DNA of 64,000 nt, taken from Spirosoma montaniterrae (GTDB lineage Bacteria > Bacteroidota > Bacteroidia > Cytophagales > Spirosomataceae). The stretch is taken from contig NZ_CP014263.1 in the NCBI RefSeq assembly GCF_001988955.1, positions 2,852,001-2,916,000 on the forward strand. Reading direction: 5' to 3'. Of this stretch, positions 40,263-48,660 are shown piece by piece. The notes beneath the pieces were generated by a model. The model was not told where the DNA came from. It made no database searches and saw only the letters and a list, made by a program, of their open reading frames with translations. How positions within the stretch are numbered: the stretch's first letter is position 1; every line of letters starts with the position of its first letter. The position numbers and the translations under genes were made by a program.

Positions 40263-41192
40263 TTACGAATGGGGCTTGTCGGAAAAATCAAATGTAGCTA
40301 TTTGCCGCTTTTCTTCCGCAATTTTCGTTGGGCTGCCAAATATAAAGAATAGCTTACGCCGAAGGCCCCGAGCCGCCCGCACGTCGCGCACCATATCGGT
40401 AAACTCGTGAAAGTTGATATGAAACGGGTTGGCTTTGTGTGCAATATTCGTAGTGATGCCATACACCGGCGTTTCTTCTTCGGGCTGATAGGTGCCAAAC
40501 ATCCGGTCCCAGATAATGAACGTAGCGCCGTAATTTTTGTCGATGTATTTTGGCTGCGAACCATGATGAACCCGATGGTTAGAGGGCGTAGCAAATATAA
40601 ACTCAACCCAGGCGGGCATTTTGCGGATGTATTCGGTATGCACCCAGAACTGAAACAGCACGGCAATCTGGTTAGTCGTGAAGAAGATAATCGGGTGGAA
40701 GCCAATTAGCGCGACGGGCAGAAAAAAAATGATTTTCAGGTGTTGCACCCAGCTTAGCCGAAACGATACGCTAAGATTATAATGCTCGCCCGAATGGTGT
40801 ACGACGTGCGTTGCCCACCAGAACCGCTGCTCGTGCGAGACGCGGTGCGCCCAATAGCTGAAAAAATCGTAGATGATATAACACGGAATGAGCGTCCACC
40901 AGTGCAGGACCATGCGCCAGGGTAATTGGTTGTAGACCCAGACGGTAGCCGTAAGCAGGGCCACTTTCAGAGCCGCACTCACGGCCAGCGAACCCAATCC
41001 TACCAGCACCGAGCCAATGGTCTCGTGTTTTTCGTAAACGGGCCTTTCCTGCACATAAGCCCCAATCATTTCAATGGCTGTGAAGAAAATCATGACCGGC
41101 ACAGCCCACAAAATCAGGTTAGGCGTATTGGTTTCTACGGTCAACAGTTGATGAATCGGAATTGGAGGAGCACCAAACAACGGGTCGAGCAT
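40263..41192 (-). CDS. Fatty acid hydroxylase superfamily enzyme resembling alkylglycerol monooxygenase
   Basis: A 309-residue di-iron membrane hydroxylase. The histidine boxes are HRVSHE, HVVHHSGEHYN, and NHRVHHG, with several flanking membrane helices. Beyond the general superfamily, the stretches WVHTEYIRKMP, TPSNHRVHHG, YIDKNYGATFIIWDRMFGTY and VYGITTNIAHKANPFHINFH closely follow what I recall of animal alkylglycerol monooxygenase (WIHTEVI, TPSHHRVHHG, CIDKNYAGVLIIWDKIFGTF, VYGLT). The animal enzyme cleaves ether lipids using tetrahydrobiopterin. An ether-lipid or other lipid substrate here is inference. The folE/ptpS pair 12 kb away could supply the cofactor. It precedes the LolA-like gene on one transcript. 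Confidence 0.82.
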   Translation of the reverse strand: MLDPLFGAPPIPIHQLLTVETNTPNLILWAVPVMIFFTAIEMIGAYVQERPVYEKHETIGSVLVGLGSLAVSAALKVALLTATVWVYNQLPWRMVLHWWTLIPCYIIYDFFSYWAHRVSHEQRFWWATHVVHHSGEHYNLSVSFRLSWVQHLKIIFFLPVALIGFHPIIFFTTNQIAVLFQFWVHTEYIRKMPAWVEFIFATPSNHRVHHGSQPKYIDKNYGATFIIWDRMFGTYQPEEETPVYGITTNIAHKANPFHINFHEFTDMVRDVRAARGLRRKLFFIFGSPTKIAEEKRQIATFDFSDKPHS

Positions 41193-41220
41193 GTGTACGT
41201 TGAGTTAGTAAGGCTTGTAT

Positions 41221-42489
41221 TCAGGTATTGGTCACAACGGTTGGTTTTGTGTTTCGGTATAGTCGCCTGGCAACACCCGATAGCGTCAGGCCCTGTACTA
41301 CAACAGAGAAAAAAACGCAGGCGTAGGTAACAAATACCAGCAAGTCTTTGGCCGCTACGGTTTCCGGAATCGATAGGGCCATTGCTATTGATAGCCCCCC
41401 GCGCAGCCCGCCCCAGGTGAGCATCAGTGGGTCTTGCGGGTCAGATTTGATCCAGCGTTGTACCAGCAACAAAGGTAATCGAACGGCACCGTAGCGCGAT
41501 ACCAGCATAATAACAATACCTGCCAGGGCTGCTGGCACAAACGCCCAATCGAAGGTCAGTGTCACCAATCGCGATCCAATCAGTACAAATAGCAGGGCAT
41601 TCAGCAAAATATCAATAATCTCCCAGAATTTATCGACATACTCGCGGGTTACGCTGCTCATGGCTGCGCTACGCGTTTGGTCGCTAATGAGTAGCCCGGC
41701 CACCACCACCGCCAGTGGTCCCGACACGTGCAGCCGGGTAGCCAGCCAATAACCGCCCATCACAACAGCAATGGTAATGATAATTTCTGTTTGATAGTGG
41801 TCAATGGATTTGAGCAACCCAAACAAGGCGTAACCCAGCAACAGGCCCAAAAGCAGGCCCCCACCGGCCTCTTCCAGAAAGAGCCAGCCTACCGCCTGTG
41901 CAGTTAGCGGCACTGCATCGGGCCGGGTTGTACCCAGCAGCGTCAGGAAAATCACTACGCCAACACCATCATTAAAGAGCGACTCACCAACAATTTTGAT
42001 TTCAGTATTTTTCGGTACGTTTGCCTTCGCCAGAATGCCCAGTACGGCAATGGGATCAGTTGGCGAAATCAACGCGCCAAACAGCAAACAGTGGAAAAAA
42101 TCAATGGGCAGACCAATGAGTTGCAAAGCCCCGTAAAGCAGTATCGCCACCATACCCGTAGAAATAACAACTCCCAACAGGGCAAATAGTGTAATACTGG
42201 CCCATATTGAGCGTAGCATTCGCGTATCGGTATGCAACGCTCCGGCAAAGAGCAGAAAACTGAGCATAACGTCGAGTACGACGGTCGTGTAATCGATCTT
42301 GTTGAACAACAGCCAGATGGCATCAAATTCGCGCGGGCTAACCAGGTGTCCGACAATGATAGACAGCGAAAACACAATGGAAATAATCATTAGCCCGATG
42401 GTGTCGGGCAATTTCAAAAATCGGACGTTAACGTAACCAAAGATTGCCGTTAGCACCATCAGCCCGGTAGCGATGTTAAAAATATCCAT
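41221..42489 (-). CDS. CPA1-type Na+(K+)/H+ antiporter
   Basis: Start taken as MDIFNIATGLMVLTAIFGYV at 42489, a membrane helix; the longer frame adds a soluble stretch without support. The 422-residue protein has about 12 helices. It carries the CPA1 signature LFGALISPTDPIAVLGILAK with the ion-site residues and GESLFNDGVGVVIFLTLL, the classic NhaP/NHE motif with the catalytic Asp. It exchanges monovalent cations for protons across the inner membrane. It is one of three antiporter genes in this window. The AGMO-like gene lies 28 bases downstream, so co-transcription is possible. Confidence 0.9.
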   Translation of the reverse strand: MDIFNIATGLMVLTAIFGYVNVRFLKLPDTIGLMIISIVFSLSIIVGHLVSPREFDAIWLLFNKIDYTTVVLDVMLSFLLFAGALHTDTRMLRSIWASITLFALLGVVISTGMVAILLYGALQLIGLPIDFFHCLLFGALISPTDPIAVLGILAKANVPKNTEIKIVGESLFNDGVGVVIFLTLLGTTRPDAVPLTAQAVGWLFLEEAGGGLLLGLLLGYALFGLLKSIDHYQTEIIITIAVVMGGYWLATRLHVSGPLAVVVAGLLISDQTRSAAMSSVTREYVDKFWEIIDILLNALLFVLIGSRLVTLTFDWAFVPAALAGIVIMLVSRYGAVRLPLLLVQRWIKSDPQDPLMLTWGGLRGGLSIAMALSIPETVAAKDLLVFVTYACVFFSVVVQGLTLSGVARRLYRNTKPTVVTNT

Positions 42490-42580
42490 ATCATGCGAAA
42501 CAACCGGTTGTTTTTTAGTCAACCGGCTATTCTGTGAGTTGTTACTATTTACACGAATTAACCAGCACCCATTGAAATAG

Positions 42581-42611
42581 ATAGCCATCCGTCAGACTGA
42601 CAGATGGCTAT
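42581..42611. terminator. Hairpin between antiporter and hibernation operons
   Basis: ATAGCCATCCGTCAG and CTGACAGATGGCTAT are complementary with one mismatch around a single central base. It lies about 60 bases beyond the small gene at 42672-42851 on the minus strand and could end that operon; the T run after it is weak. Confidence 0.45.
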
Positions 42612-42671
42612 ACTTTTACAGCATTTTCCCTAATCATTCCAACAACACAGTCGTCTTACCGAAGCATTCGG

Positions 42672-42851
42672 TCAGGCCATTTGCACTGCCTGTTGCCGAC
42701 TACGCCGGGTTCGGCTACGGCACCAGCGCAGCAGTTGCGTTTGCTCCATCGGCGGCAGCAACCGCAAAAATTTGCGGAGTTCCTTGCGAAACAAGCGACG
42801 GTCGAAGCTCACTTGCTCCAGCACGTATTGGCTATAGTTTAACCAGTTCAT
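42672..42851 (-). CDS. Small basic protein downstream of the hibernation genes
   Basis: A 59-residue frame from the ATG complementary to 42849-42851 to the TGA at 42672-42674. It reads MNWLNYSQYVLEQVSFDRRL, then FRKELRKFLRLLPPMEQTQL, then LRWCRSRTRRSRQQ and a short tail. The composition (amphipathic helices, strong positive charge, WxNYSxxVLExVSFDxxLFxKEL rhythm) looks like a real conserved short protein and not noise. It is on the same strand as the HPF-like and Balon-like genes, 84 bases after the HPF stop. I do not recognise the family with certainty. It is basic enough to bind RNA or the ribosome, but that is a guess. Confidence 0.5.
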   Translation of the reverse strand: MNWLNYSQYVLEQVSFDRRLFRKELRKFLRLLPPMEQTQLLRWCRSRTRRSRQQAVQMA

Positions 42852-42935
42852 AGCTGTCAGGATTTAATACTCGACAAAGGTCGTTGTCATTTGCTCAATC
42901 TGCTCTTATAAAAAGCTTAAATAACCCACTGTTTA

Positions 42936-43232
42936 TCAGTCAACAAACTGTCGACGCAGTTTGTCGCCCGCGTCGCGCAGACCTGCTGCCCACGAGTTGC
43001 CCGTACCTTCGGCAAACAGGTCGTTGCCAGGTATACCAAGCCGCCAGCGCACCTGTTTGTTGTTGGCCGGATTAGTACCCTCTTCGCGCAGATATATGTC
43101 GGCAGCAACCACATCGTTCCGAAAGCGAAGAACGCGCCGAAGCTCTTTCTCAACCGTTGCCAGTAATTCTTCCGTTTCGCTGAACCCTACGGTTTGCAGG
43201 TCTATCTTGATTCGATCAATTGTGTACTCCAT
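42936..43232 (-). CDS. HPF/RaiA-like ribosome-associated protein
   Basis: Start chosen at MEYTIDRIKIDLQTVGFSET (43232), giving 98 residues. The sequence continues as EELLATVEKELRRVLRFRND, VVAADIYLREEGTNPANNKQ and VRWRLGIPGNDLFAEGTGNS, ending in a helix AAGLRDAGDKLRRQF. The beta-alpha-beta-beta-beta-alpha order and the spacing match the short HPF/YfiA fold that binds the 30S decoding centre and silences ribosomes in stationary phase. Family similarity is moderate, not strong. It follows the Balon-type gene by 35 bases on the same strand, which strengthens the assignment. Confidence 0.65.
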   Translation of the reverse strand: MEYTIDRIKIDLQTVGFSETEELLATVEKELRRVLRFRNDVVAADIYLREEGTNPANNKQVRWRLGIPGNDLFAEGTGNSWAAGLRDAGDKLRRQFVD

Positions 43233-43267
43233 AAGTTTACTATTCGTTAAACGTGCAATAAGTTGAG

Positions 43268-44437
43268 TCAAAACCGATACAGAGCCGCGATGTGAACCGG
43301 TGGCTGCTGCCCGGCAGTAATGCCTTCATCCACTACAAACACATCTCCGCCATTGCGTAGTGTGAGCAGAGCCGCCTGATCGATCAGCGATTGGTCGCCT
43401 TCCTGCCGTTCGTCGTGGAGGGTGGCTGTGAGCGTAGCTTCGTCAAAGTGACCCCATGCCTGCGCATCAGCCTGTATGAAAAGGGATTCTATGCGGCCCG
43501 TTACGGCGGCATCGAGAATCGAGCGCAGGTCGGTAGCCGTTTGGTCAGTGCCGCTCTGATTCTGGTACTGCGTCAGGCGTCGCTGATACGATTGCTCGAA
43601 ATAGTCGGTCAGCAGTTGATTTGCCATTTCGTGCAATTCAATGGCTTGAACGTGGTCGAAGTTGCCCGTAAGTCCCTGCTCGTGTAGGTGCGGATACGAG
43701 TTGACAAGTCGATAAATAGGCTGGTAATACTCGACCGAAGCCAGCAGCAGCGGCACGTTCTGCGTACCTATCAGCGACATAATGGCCCCGTCGATAAGCC
43801 GAAAATAATCGGCCAGCAAGTGGTCTTTTTCTTTCTGTTCGCGGTTGGCATCGTCGCTGGTATAGATGGCCGCCATACCACCCCGGCCTTTGGTTCGGCC
43901 CTGTAGTTCTTCTTCAAAGTCGTAATAGACCGTGATTTCGTCAATTCCCGACGGCATCAGTTCCTTGGCATCTACCTGCGAGATCGAGTATGGGTCGGCC
44001 TTATACAGCAAGGCCCCGTTTTTGCCAATTTGTAGTATACAGTATTGCCTGGCGGGTTGCACATAGGGCAGTAAAGGCCGCAACCAGAACTTAGACTGTA
44101 GGTAATGAGCATCGGACAGGGGGGTTGGGCTATCGAACGTGGCAAAATAAGCTGGGTTCCGAAACACGGCCAGCCCCTCGGTCCGATACCGCCAGAATGT
44201 TTGGTCGGCCAGCAACGCATCGAGCGGCTCCATCAGCGTGTCGATGTCATTGCTACGAACCGACTTCTCCAGTTCGAGCCGGATAGCCTGAAGGTGATTT
44301 TTGAAAGCAATCTGATCGTGCCCTTCCAGCACTTCCTGCCCTCGCCGGTGAGTGGGTATAAAAATAGAAATCGAGTGTTCATGCGTCTGATCGGCCAGGT
44401 CAAACAGGGTATCTTTATTGAATTCGAGCGACGTCAT
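43268..44437 (-). CDS. Balon-type (baeRF family) ribosome hibernation factor
   Basis: A 389-residue protein of the bacterial archaeo-eukaryotic release-factor-1-like family. The N-terminal domain starts SISIFIPTHRRGQEVLEGHD. The middle region carries EITVYYDFEEELQGRTKGRG and AIYTSDDANREQKEKDHLLA, and the C-terminal domain has LLTLRNGGDVFVVDEGITAG and AALYRF. Members of this family were recently recognised as the ribosome hibernation factor Balon, which occupies the A site of idle ribosomes. The GGQ peptide-release motif of true RF1 is absent. It heads an operon with the HPF-like and small basic genes. Roles in starvation or stress survival are inferred from the family. Confidence 0.82.
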   Translation of the reverse strand: MTSLEFNKDTLFDLADQTHEHSISIFIPTHRRGQEVLEGHDQIAFKNHLQAIRLELEKSVRSNDIDTLMEPLDALLADQTFWRYRTEGLAVFRNPAYFATFDSPTPLSDAHYLQSKFWLRPLLPYVQPARQYCILQIGKNGALLYKADPYSISQVDAKELMPSGIDEITVYYDFEEELQGRTKGRGGMAAIYTSDDANREQKEKDHLLADYFRLIDGAIMSLIGTQNVPLLLASVEYYQPIYRLVNSYPHLHEQGLTGNFDHVQAIELHEMANQLLTDYFEQSYQRRLTQYQNQSGTDQTATDLRSILDAAVTGRIESLFIQADAQAWGHFDEATLTATLHDERQEGDQSLIDQAALLTLRNGGDVFVVDEGITAGQQPPVHIAALYRF

Positions 44438-44541
44438 AACGGTGAAGTTGGTTAAGAATAAACAGACAGCAGCCGGCCTTTTTGCGGTAGTTGTCTATGC
44501 ACTTAACCAATATCCTCCCGAAAGGGTCGGCCTGTTGCTGC

Positions 44542-44590
44542 TTTCTAAGGTTTCTCTAAGTAGTTGATTGCCTTAGAGAAACCTTAGAAA
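44542..44590. promoter_or_regulatory. 19-bp inverted repeat in front of the two-component genes
   Basis: TTTCTAAGGTTTCTCTAAG (44542-44560) is perfectly complementary to CTTAGAGAAACCTTAGAAA (44572-44590), loop 11 bases. The sub-motif TTTCTCTAA reappears at 46765-46773 before the barrel gene 46831, suggesting a site for the response regulator. It could alternatively be a bidirectional terminator. Confidence 0.6.
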
Positions 44591-44692
44591 AGCAGATCGT
44601 GTGAACGGCCTTCGTCCTCCATCGTTATTGTTCTATTAATATTTTCTATTCGAAACGTTTGGTTGCCCCATCTGAAAAGATTGTCCAGCATT

Positions 44693-45382
44693 ATGAAAAG
44701 TATTCTGATTGTAGAAGACGACCGGCGCATTGCCAACAACATCAGCCGGAGTTTGCGCGAAGAAGGCTATCGTACCGAAGTGGCCTACGACGGTGTCACG
44801 GGGCGGCATCTGGCATTGGGTCAGCCCATCGACCTGCTGATTTTAGACGTAAATCTGCCTGGCATGAATGGCTATGACGTATGCCATAGCCTGCGGACTG
44901 AAAAGCCCGACTTACCCATTATAATGCTTACGGCCCTCGGCGAAATCGAAGATAAATTAGATGGGCTGGCGAGTGGTGCCGATGACTATATCGTAAAACC
45001 GTTCGACCTGCGCGAGTTGAGCGCGCGCGTGACTACCTGCCTGCGCCGAAGCGACCGGCTAAACGGGCGTTTGCCAGCCGATGTACTCAAAGTTGCCGAT
45101 CTGGTACTCGACACCTCGGCCCGAACCGTTCGGCGGCAGCAAGCCGACATTGAAGTAACAGCCCGCGAAATGGCTCTGCTCGAATACCTCATGCGCCGGG
45201 CAGGCCGGGTGGTGTCAAAAGCCGAGCTAAGCGAACAGGTCTGGCAATTGACCTACGACCCCGGCAGCAACGTTATTGAAGTGTATATCAACTACCTGCG
45301 TCGGAAAATCGACCGCGATTTCAGGCCAAAACTTATCCATACCCGACCGGGTTTGGGCTATGTGCTCAAAGTTGACGAATAA
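44693..45382 (+). CDS. OmpR/PhoB-family response regulator
   Basis: Start at MKSILIVEDDRRIANNISRS (44693), giving 229 residues; the ten codons before it lack receiver character. The receiver domain has the acidic pocket EDD at 8-10, the phosphorylated Asp near 52 in LLILDVNLPGMNGYD, Thr/Lys in MLTALGE and DYIVKPFDLREL. The C-terminal winged helix has ARTVRRQQADIEVTAREMAL, SNVIEVYINYLRRKID and HTRPGLGYVLK. It should bind direct repeats upstream of target genes once phosphorylated by the adjacent kinase, whose gene starts three bases later. Confidence 0.95.
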   Translation: MKSILIVEDDRRIANNISRSLREEGYRTEVAYDGVTGRHLALGQPIDLLILDVNLPGMNGYDVCHSLRTEKPDLPIIMLTALGEIEDKLDGLASGADDYIVKPFDLRELSARVTTCLRRSDRLNGRLPADVLKVADLVLDTSARTVRRQQADIEVTAREMALLEYLMRRAGRVVSKAELSEQVWQLTYDPGSNVIEVYINYLRRKIDRDFRPKLIHTRPGLGYVLKVDE

Positions 45383-45385
45383 CCT

Positions 45386-46762
45386 ATGACGATTCGTAAC
45401 CGCATTGCACTCCAGTTTTCGCTGATTGTGGGCGGACTGCTACTGGCATTTTCGGTGCTGATCTACCTGACATCGGCTGCAAACCGACGGGGCGAGTTTC
45501 GGAACCGGCTCGAACAAAAAGCCCGAACCACCGTTCGGCTGCTGGTAGAGGTGCAGGAGGTCGACCGTCAGCTACTCCGTATCATTGACCGCAACACGCT
45601 CACGGTTCTGTTCAATGAGCGGGTACTGGTGTTTGACGACCGCAACCGGCTATTGTATGCCAGCATCGACGACGACTCGATTCGTGTAGAACCTACGCTG
45701 CTTACCCAGATTCGCCAGGACGGGCTGGTGCGAACAACTATCGACGGTCGGGAAGTAGTTGGTTTTCGCTACGACGAACGGGCAACTCCGGTGGTGGCGG
45801 TAGCTTCGGCCTACGACGTAACGGGTCGGCGCGAACTGGCCGATTTGCGGCAAACACTGTTCTGGAGTCTGCTGGGTGGCGTAGCCCTGACCATTGGGCT
45901 GGGAATTGTGTTTGCCGGGCAGTCGTTGCGGCCCATCAGCCGACTCAACGAACAAATTTCGACCATCAACGCCCGTAACCTTCAGCAACGAATTGGCGAG
46001 GGAAACGGTCGGGACGAAGTAGCGCGATTGGCGGCTAACTTCAATCAGGTGCTGGAGCGGCTGCAACGGGCGTTTGAAGGGCAACGGCAGTTTGTGTCGC
46101 ACGCCAGTCACGAACTCCGAACACCTTTAGCCGCTCTGAAGTCAGAAATTCAATTGAGTCTACGCGGTTCTCTAACACCCCAGCAGCACTCACAGGTCTT
46201 GCAGACGTTACTGGCCGACACCGAGCGGCTCATTAATTTAACCAACAGTTTATTATTTCTGGCCCGCACGTCAGAAACTGCGGGGCGGGCGGAGTTCAAG
46301 CCCGTGCGACTCGATGACGTGTGTTTTCTGGCACAGACTGAATTGCAAATGGCTCATCCGGCCTATCAGATTCGGTTAAGTTATGATCCACTGCCCCAAA
46401 CTGATGCTGAAACAGTGGTGCAGGGAAGCGAGGCTCTGCTGAAGCAGGTTGTGTTGAATCTGCTCGATAACGCCTGTAAATACACCCCTGACCATACGGC
46501 CCATCTGCGTATTATTCCCGGTTTGCAGCAGTGCCAGATAGCTATTACCGATCAGGGTATTGGCATACCGCCAGAGCAGATTGCCAATCTATTTACCCCA
46601 TTCTTCCGGGCCGACAATGCACTGGGCTACGAGGGGGCAGGTATCGGCCTGTCGATTTGCGAACGCATTGCCGAACTGCACCAGGGCCGAATCGAGGTAA
46701 GTAGCCAGTTGGGAAAGGGCAGTACGTTCACGCTCGTACTGCCCACCAGCAGTTCTTTATAA
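45386..46762 (+). CDS. Sensor histidine kinase
   Basis: A 458-residue inner-membrane kinase with helix 1 at about 10-32 (FSLIVGGLLLAFSVLIYLTS), a periplasmic sensor of about 120 residues, helix 2 at about 153-175 (LFWSLLGGVALTIGLGIVFA), a HAMP domain (QSLRPISRLNEQISTINARN) and the HisKA box VSHASHELRTPLAALKSEIQ with the phosphorylated His near residue 242. An HATPase domain follows with N box LLDNACKYTPDHT, G1 ITDQGIGIPPEQI, F box FTPFFRADNALG and G2 GAGIGLSICERIAELHQG. It pairs with the response regulator immediately upstream. The stimulus is unknown. Confidence 0.95.
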   Translation: MTIRNRIALQFSLIVGGLLLAFSVLIYLTSAANRRGEFRNRLEQKARTTVRLLVEVQEVDRQLLRIIDRNTLTVLFNERVLVFDDRNRLLYASIDDDSIRVEPTLLTQIRQDGLVRTTIDGREVVGFRYDERATPVVAVASAYDVTGRRELADLRQTLFWSLLGGVALTIGLGIVFAGQSLRPISRLNEQISTINARNLQQRIGEGNGRDEVARLAANFNQVLERLQRAFEGQRQFVSHASHELRTPLAALKSEIQLSLRGSLTPQQHSQVLQTLLADTERLINLTNSLLFLARTSETAGRAEFKPVRLDDVCFLAQTELQMAHPAYQIRLSYDPLPQTDAETVVQGSEALLKQVVLNLLDNACKYTPDHTAHLRIIPGLQQCQIAITDQGIGIPPEQIANLFTPFFRADNALGYEGAGIGLSICERIAELHQGRIEVSSQLGKGSTFTLVLPTSSSL

Positions 46763-46830
46763 GTTTTCTCTAATCAGGATGCAGCACGTACAAGGGTACT
46801 TTTGTACGCTTTTTCAATAATCCCAACGGT

Positions 46831-47766
46831 ATGAACCGGGTATCGGCAGGTCGATTCGTCTCGCTCTTCATGAGTTATTTCTTCCTTTTGCTAACGGCAA
46901 CAAGGGCTATTGCTCAATCAGAGACAGATAGTCTTAGACAACTCAACGACCGGCTCGACAGTTTATTTATCGATGAAGTAGAAGACCGCCGAACACCGGA
47001 TAAGGTACTTCATGCCGAACCGCTTTACATTGATCTGATCCGCGATTTGGGTGCCCGCAAGGGCGAACGCGAATGGAACGTAGGCATGGGCCTGACCGAT
47101 AACCTGTATTACGACACCTACGACATGCTGATTGAGTACGAATGGGCACCCGTTAACCGGCTGGGACTGGAGGTGGAAATACCGATAACGCTTTATGGCA
47201 TTAACGGCAGAGACAGTGGTCAGAATGGGCTGGCAATCCCACCAGCTAATCGCATCGAAAGCTTGAAATTAGCTGCTCAATGGTCGTTTTTAGTATCGGA
47301 GCGAGCCAAAACAACCCTGGCATTAGGCTATATCAATTCCATCAAACTGGCCGATATTCAGGATTTGTCCAGAGTATCAACTGTAACAGGCAACCAATTC
47401 AACCCGTTTCTGATTGCAGCTAAACGCTGGGGAAACCGCTTTCACACGCTGGTGTACACGGGTCCGGTGTTGACTTACGCTTTTCAATCAAAACACTGGA
47501 AATCGCGATTTGAGATGAATAGCAGTGTTCATTACATGATTCCCGGCACACGCAATTTCGTCGGGCTGGAAGTAAACCAGTCTGTTGCGGGTCGTCAGTC
47601 CAGCGTGGTGATGCGCCCACAACTGCGCGTTGGTGTAACAAGCAACCTGCTGTTAGGCATCGTTACCGGGATTCCCTTGTCCCGGCAGGAGCAGCGGCTG
47701 AGTTCGTTTCTACGGTTGATTTATGAGCCAGCGCACAAAAACCGAAAACCTGTTCAAAACGGGTAG
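46831..47766 (+). CDS. HAEPLYID-family predicted outer-membrane barrel protein
   Basis: A 311-residue protein with a signal peptide (RFVSLFMSYFFLLLTATRAI, cleavage near AIAQ) and the segment KVLHAEPLYIDLIRDLGARK that names the HAEPLYID family, followed by GEREWNVGMGLTDN and many amphipathic strands (LEVEIPITLYGIN, TLALGYINSIKLADI, NFVGLEVNQSVAG). Probably an outer-membrane barrel of unknown function. It follows the histidine kinase by 68 bases. The gap contains TTTCTCTAA (46765-46773), shared with the inverted repeat before the response regulator, so it may be a direct target of the two-component system. Confidence 0.75.
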   Translation: MNRVSAGRFVSLFMSYFFLLLTATRAIAQSETDSLRQLNDRLDSLFIDEVEDRRTPDKVLHAEPLYIDLIRDLGARKGEREWNVGMGLTDNLYYDTYDMLIEYEWAPVNRLGLEVEIPITLYGINGRDSGQNGLAIPPANRIESLKLAAQWSFLVSERAKTTLALGYINSIKLADIQDLSRVSTVTGNQFNPFLIAAKRWGNRFHTLVYTGPVLTYAFQSKHWKSRFEMNSSVHYMIPGTRNFVGLEVNQSVAGRQSSVVMRPQLRVGVTSNLLLGIVTGIPLSRQEQRLSSFLRLIYEPAHKNRKPVQNG

Positions 47767-47782
47767 CGCAACGGAATGCAGA

Positions 47783-48139
47783 TCACGATAAGGCAATTAT
47801 CTCGGCACGAATGCGGCTCTTCGCCAGTACCGACCGCGCAAAGGGTACGTGCGTTTTGGGAGCCATCAGATAAACGGCTCCGCCACGCAGTTGGGTCAGT
47901 TGATATAGCAGGTTCAGTTTCGACACCAAATCGTTGAGGTTGGCGGTTTTGAGTATCACTTCAAAATACGATTTTTCTTCCCACCGCTGCCCCGTTACGT
48001 CGGGTATAAACGATTGGCCGTCCTGACTGCGGCCAAAGCCAACGGGCATTTCATATCCGGGGGTATTGGCTTGTATCTGGGTAAAGCCGTTACGTTCGGC
48101 CCACTTGGCAGCCTGTTCAATGTAGTCTTGTTTGTCCAT
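47783..48139 (-). CDS. Hypothetical protein, possibly of restriction-nuclease-like fold
   Basis: A 118-residue protein: an N-terminal helix (YIEQAAKWAERNGFTQIQAN), then GQSFIPDVTGQRWEEKSYFE, VILKTANLNDLVSKLNLLYQ, and a strand-helix end LRGGAVYLMAPKTHVPFARS. The order IPDV ... YFEVILKT followed by a helix recalls PD-(D/E)XK folds, but the spacing of the acidic and Lys residues is not canonical, so no activity is claimed. It is the last gene of an operon with HxlR, a fatty-acid desaturase and another hypothetical gene, and it converges on the HAEPLYID gene. Confidence 0.55.
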   Translation of the reverse strand: MDKQDYIEQAAKWAERNGFTQIQANTPGYEMPVGFGRSQDGQSFIPDVTGQRWEEKSYFEVILKTANLNDLVSKLNLLYQLTQLRGGAVYLMAPKTHVPFARSVLAKSRIRAEIIALS

Positions 48140-48171
48140 GGTCAGGATTCATTTTGTGAATGGCGGGCCGG

Positions 48172-48654
48172 TTACAAATTGTGTCGGGCGTGACTCTGAA
48201 TGGCTTCTTCGGCTTCCGAAACAGCCCGCCGAATCTGACGATTCAGGTAAATCCGCTGATCGTCAATAAAAAAGGCCAGTTCACTATCGAACTCGACCGT
48301 AAATAAACAGCCGTTGGCAAACCGGCCCGTTCCAGCATTGAAATAGCGGTTCAGGCGGTTGCCGGGTAATTGTTCTGCGGGTTCGCTGCTTACCGCAGGC
48401 ATACGGTCGTGCATCCAGTTTACCAGCGACGTGATGTCCTGAACCTTGCCGTTAACGCCAACGCCCTGCCGGAAATCAACTCGTTTATCGATCAGGTCGG
48501 CCAGCAACAACAGGCTGTGAACCCGCGAAATAAGCTGGGCAAACTCCGTTTTCCACGGCCCATTGTCCGGCGAGTTGCGATCAAACGCGGGCGAGTCCAC
48601 TAAGTCGTGAACCTGAGCGAGGTGATCGGCGAGCAACCTGGTGTCGTTTAGCAT
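48172..48654 (-). CDS. Hypothetical protein of the desaturase operon
   Basis: A 160-residue cytoplasmic protein without signal or membrane segments. The N-terminal half is helical (LLADHLAQVHDLVDSPAFDR, FAQLISRVHSLLLLADLIDK) and the C-terminal half has a possible strand region (GCLFTVEFDSELAFFIDDQR) and a final basic helix. No family was recognised. Its start lies six bases after the desaturase stop, so it is certainly in the same transcript. Confidence 0.6.
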   Translation of the reverse strand: MLNDTRLLADHLAQVHDLVDSPAFDRNSPDNGPWKTEFAQLISRVHSLLLLADLIDKRVDFRQGVGVNGKVQDITSLVNWMHDRMPAVSSEPAEQLPGNRLNRYFNAGTGRFANGCLFTVEFDSELAFFIDDQRIYLNRQIRRAVSEAEEAIQSHARHNL

Positions 48655-48660
48655 AATTCA

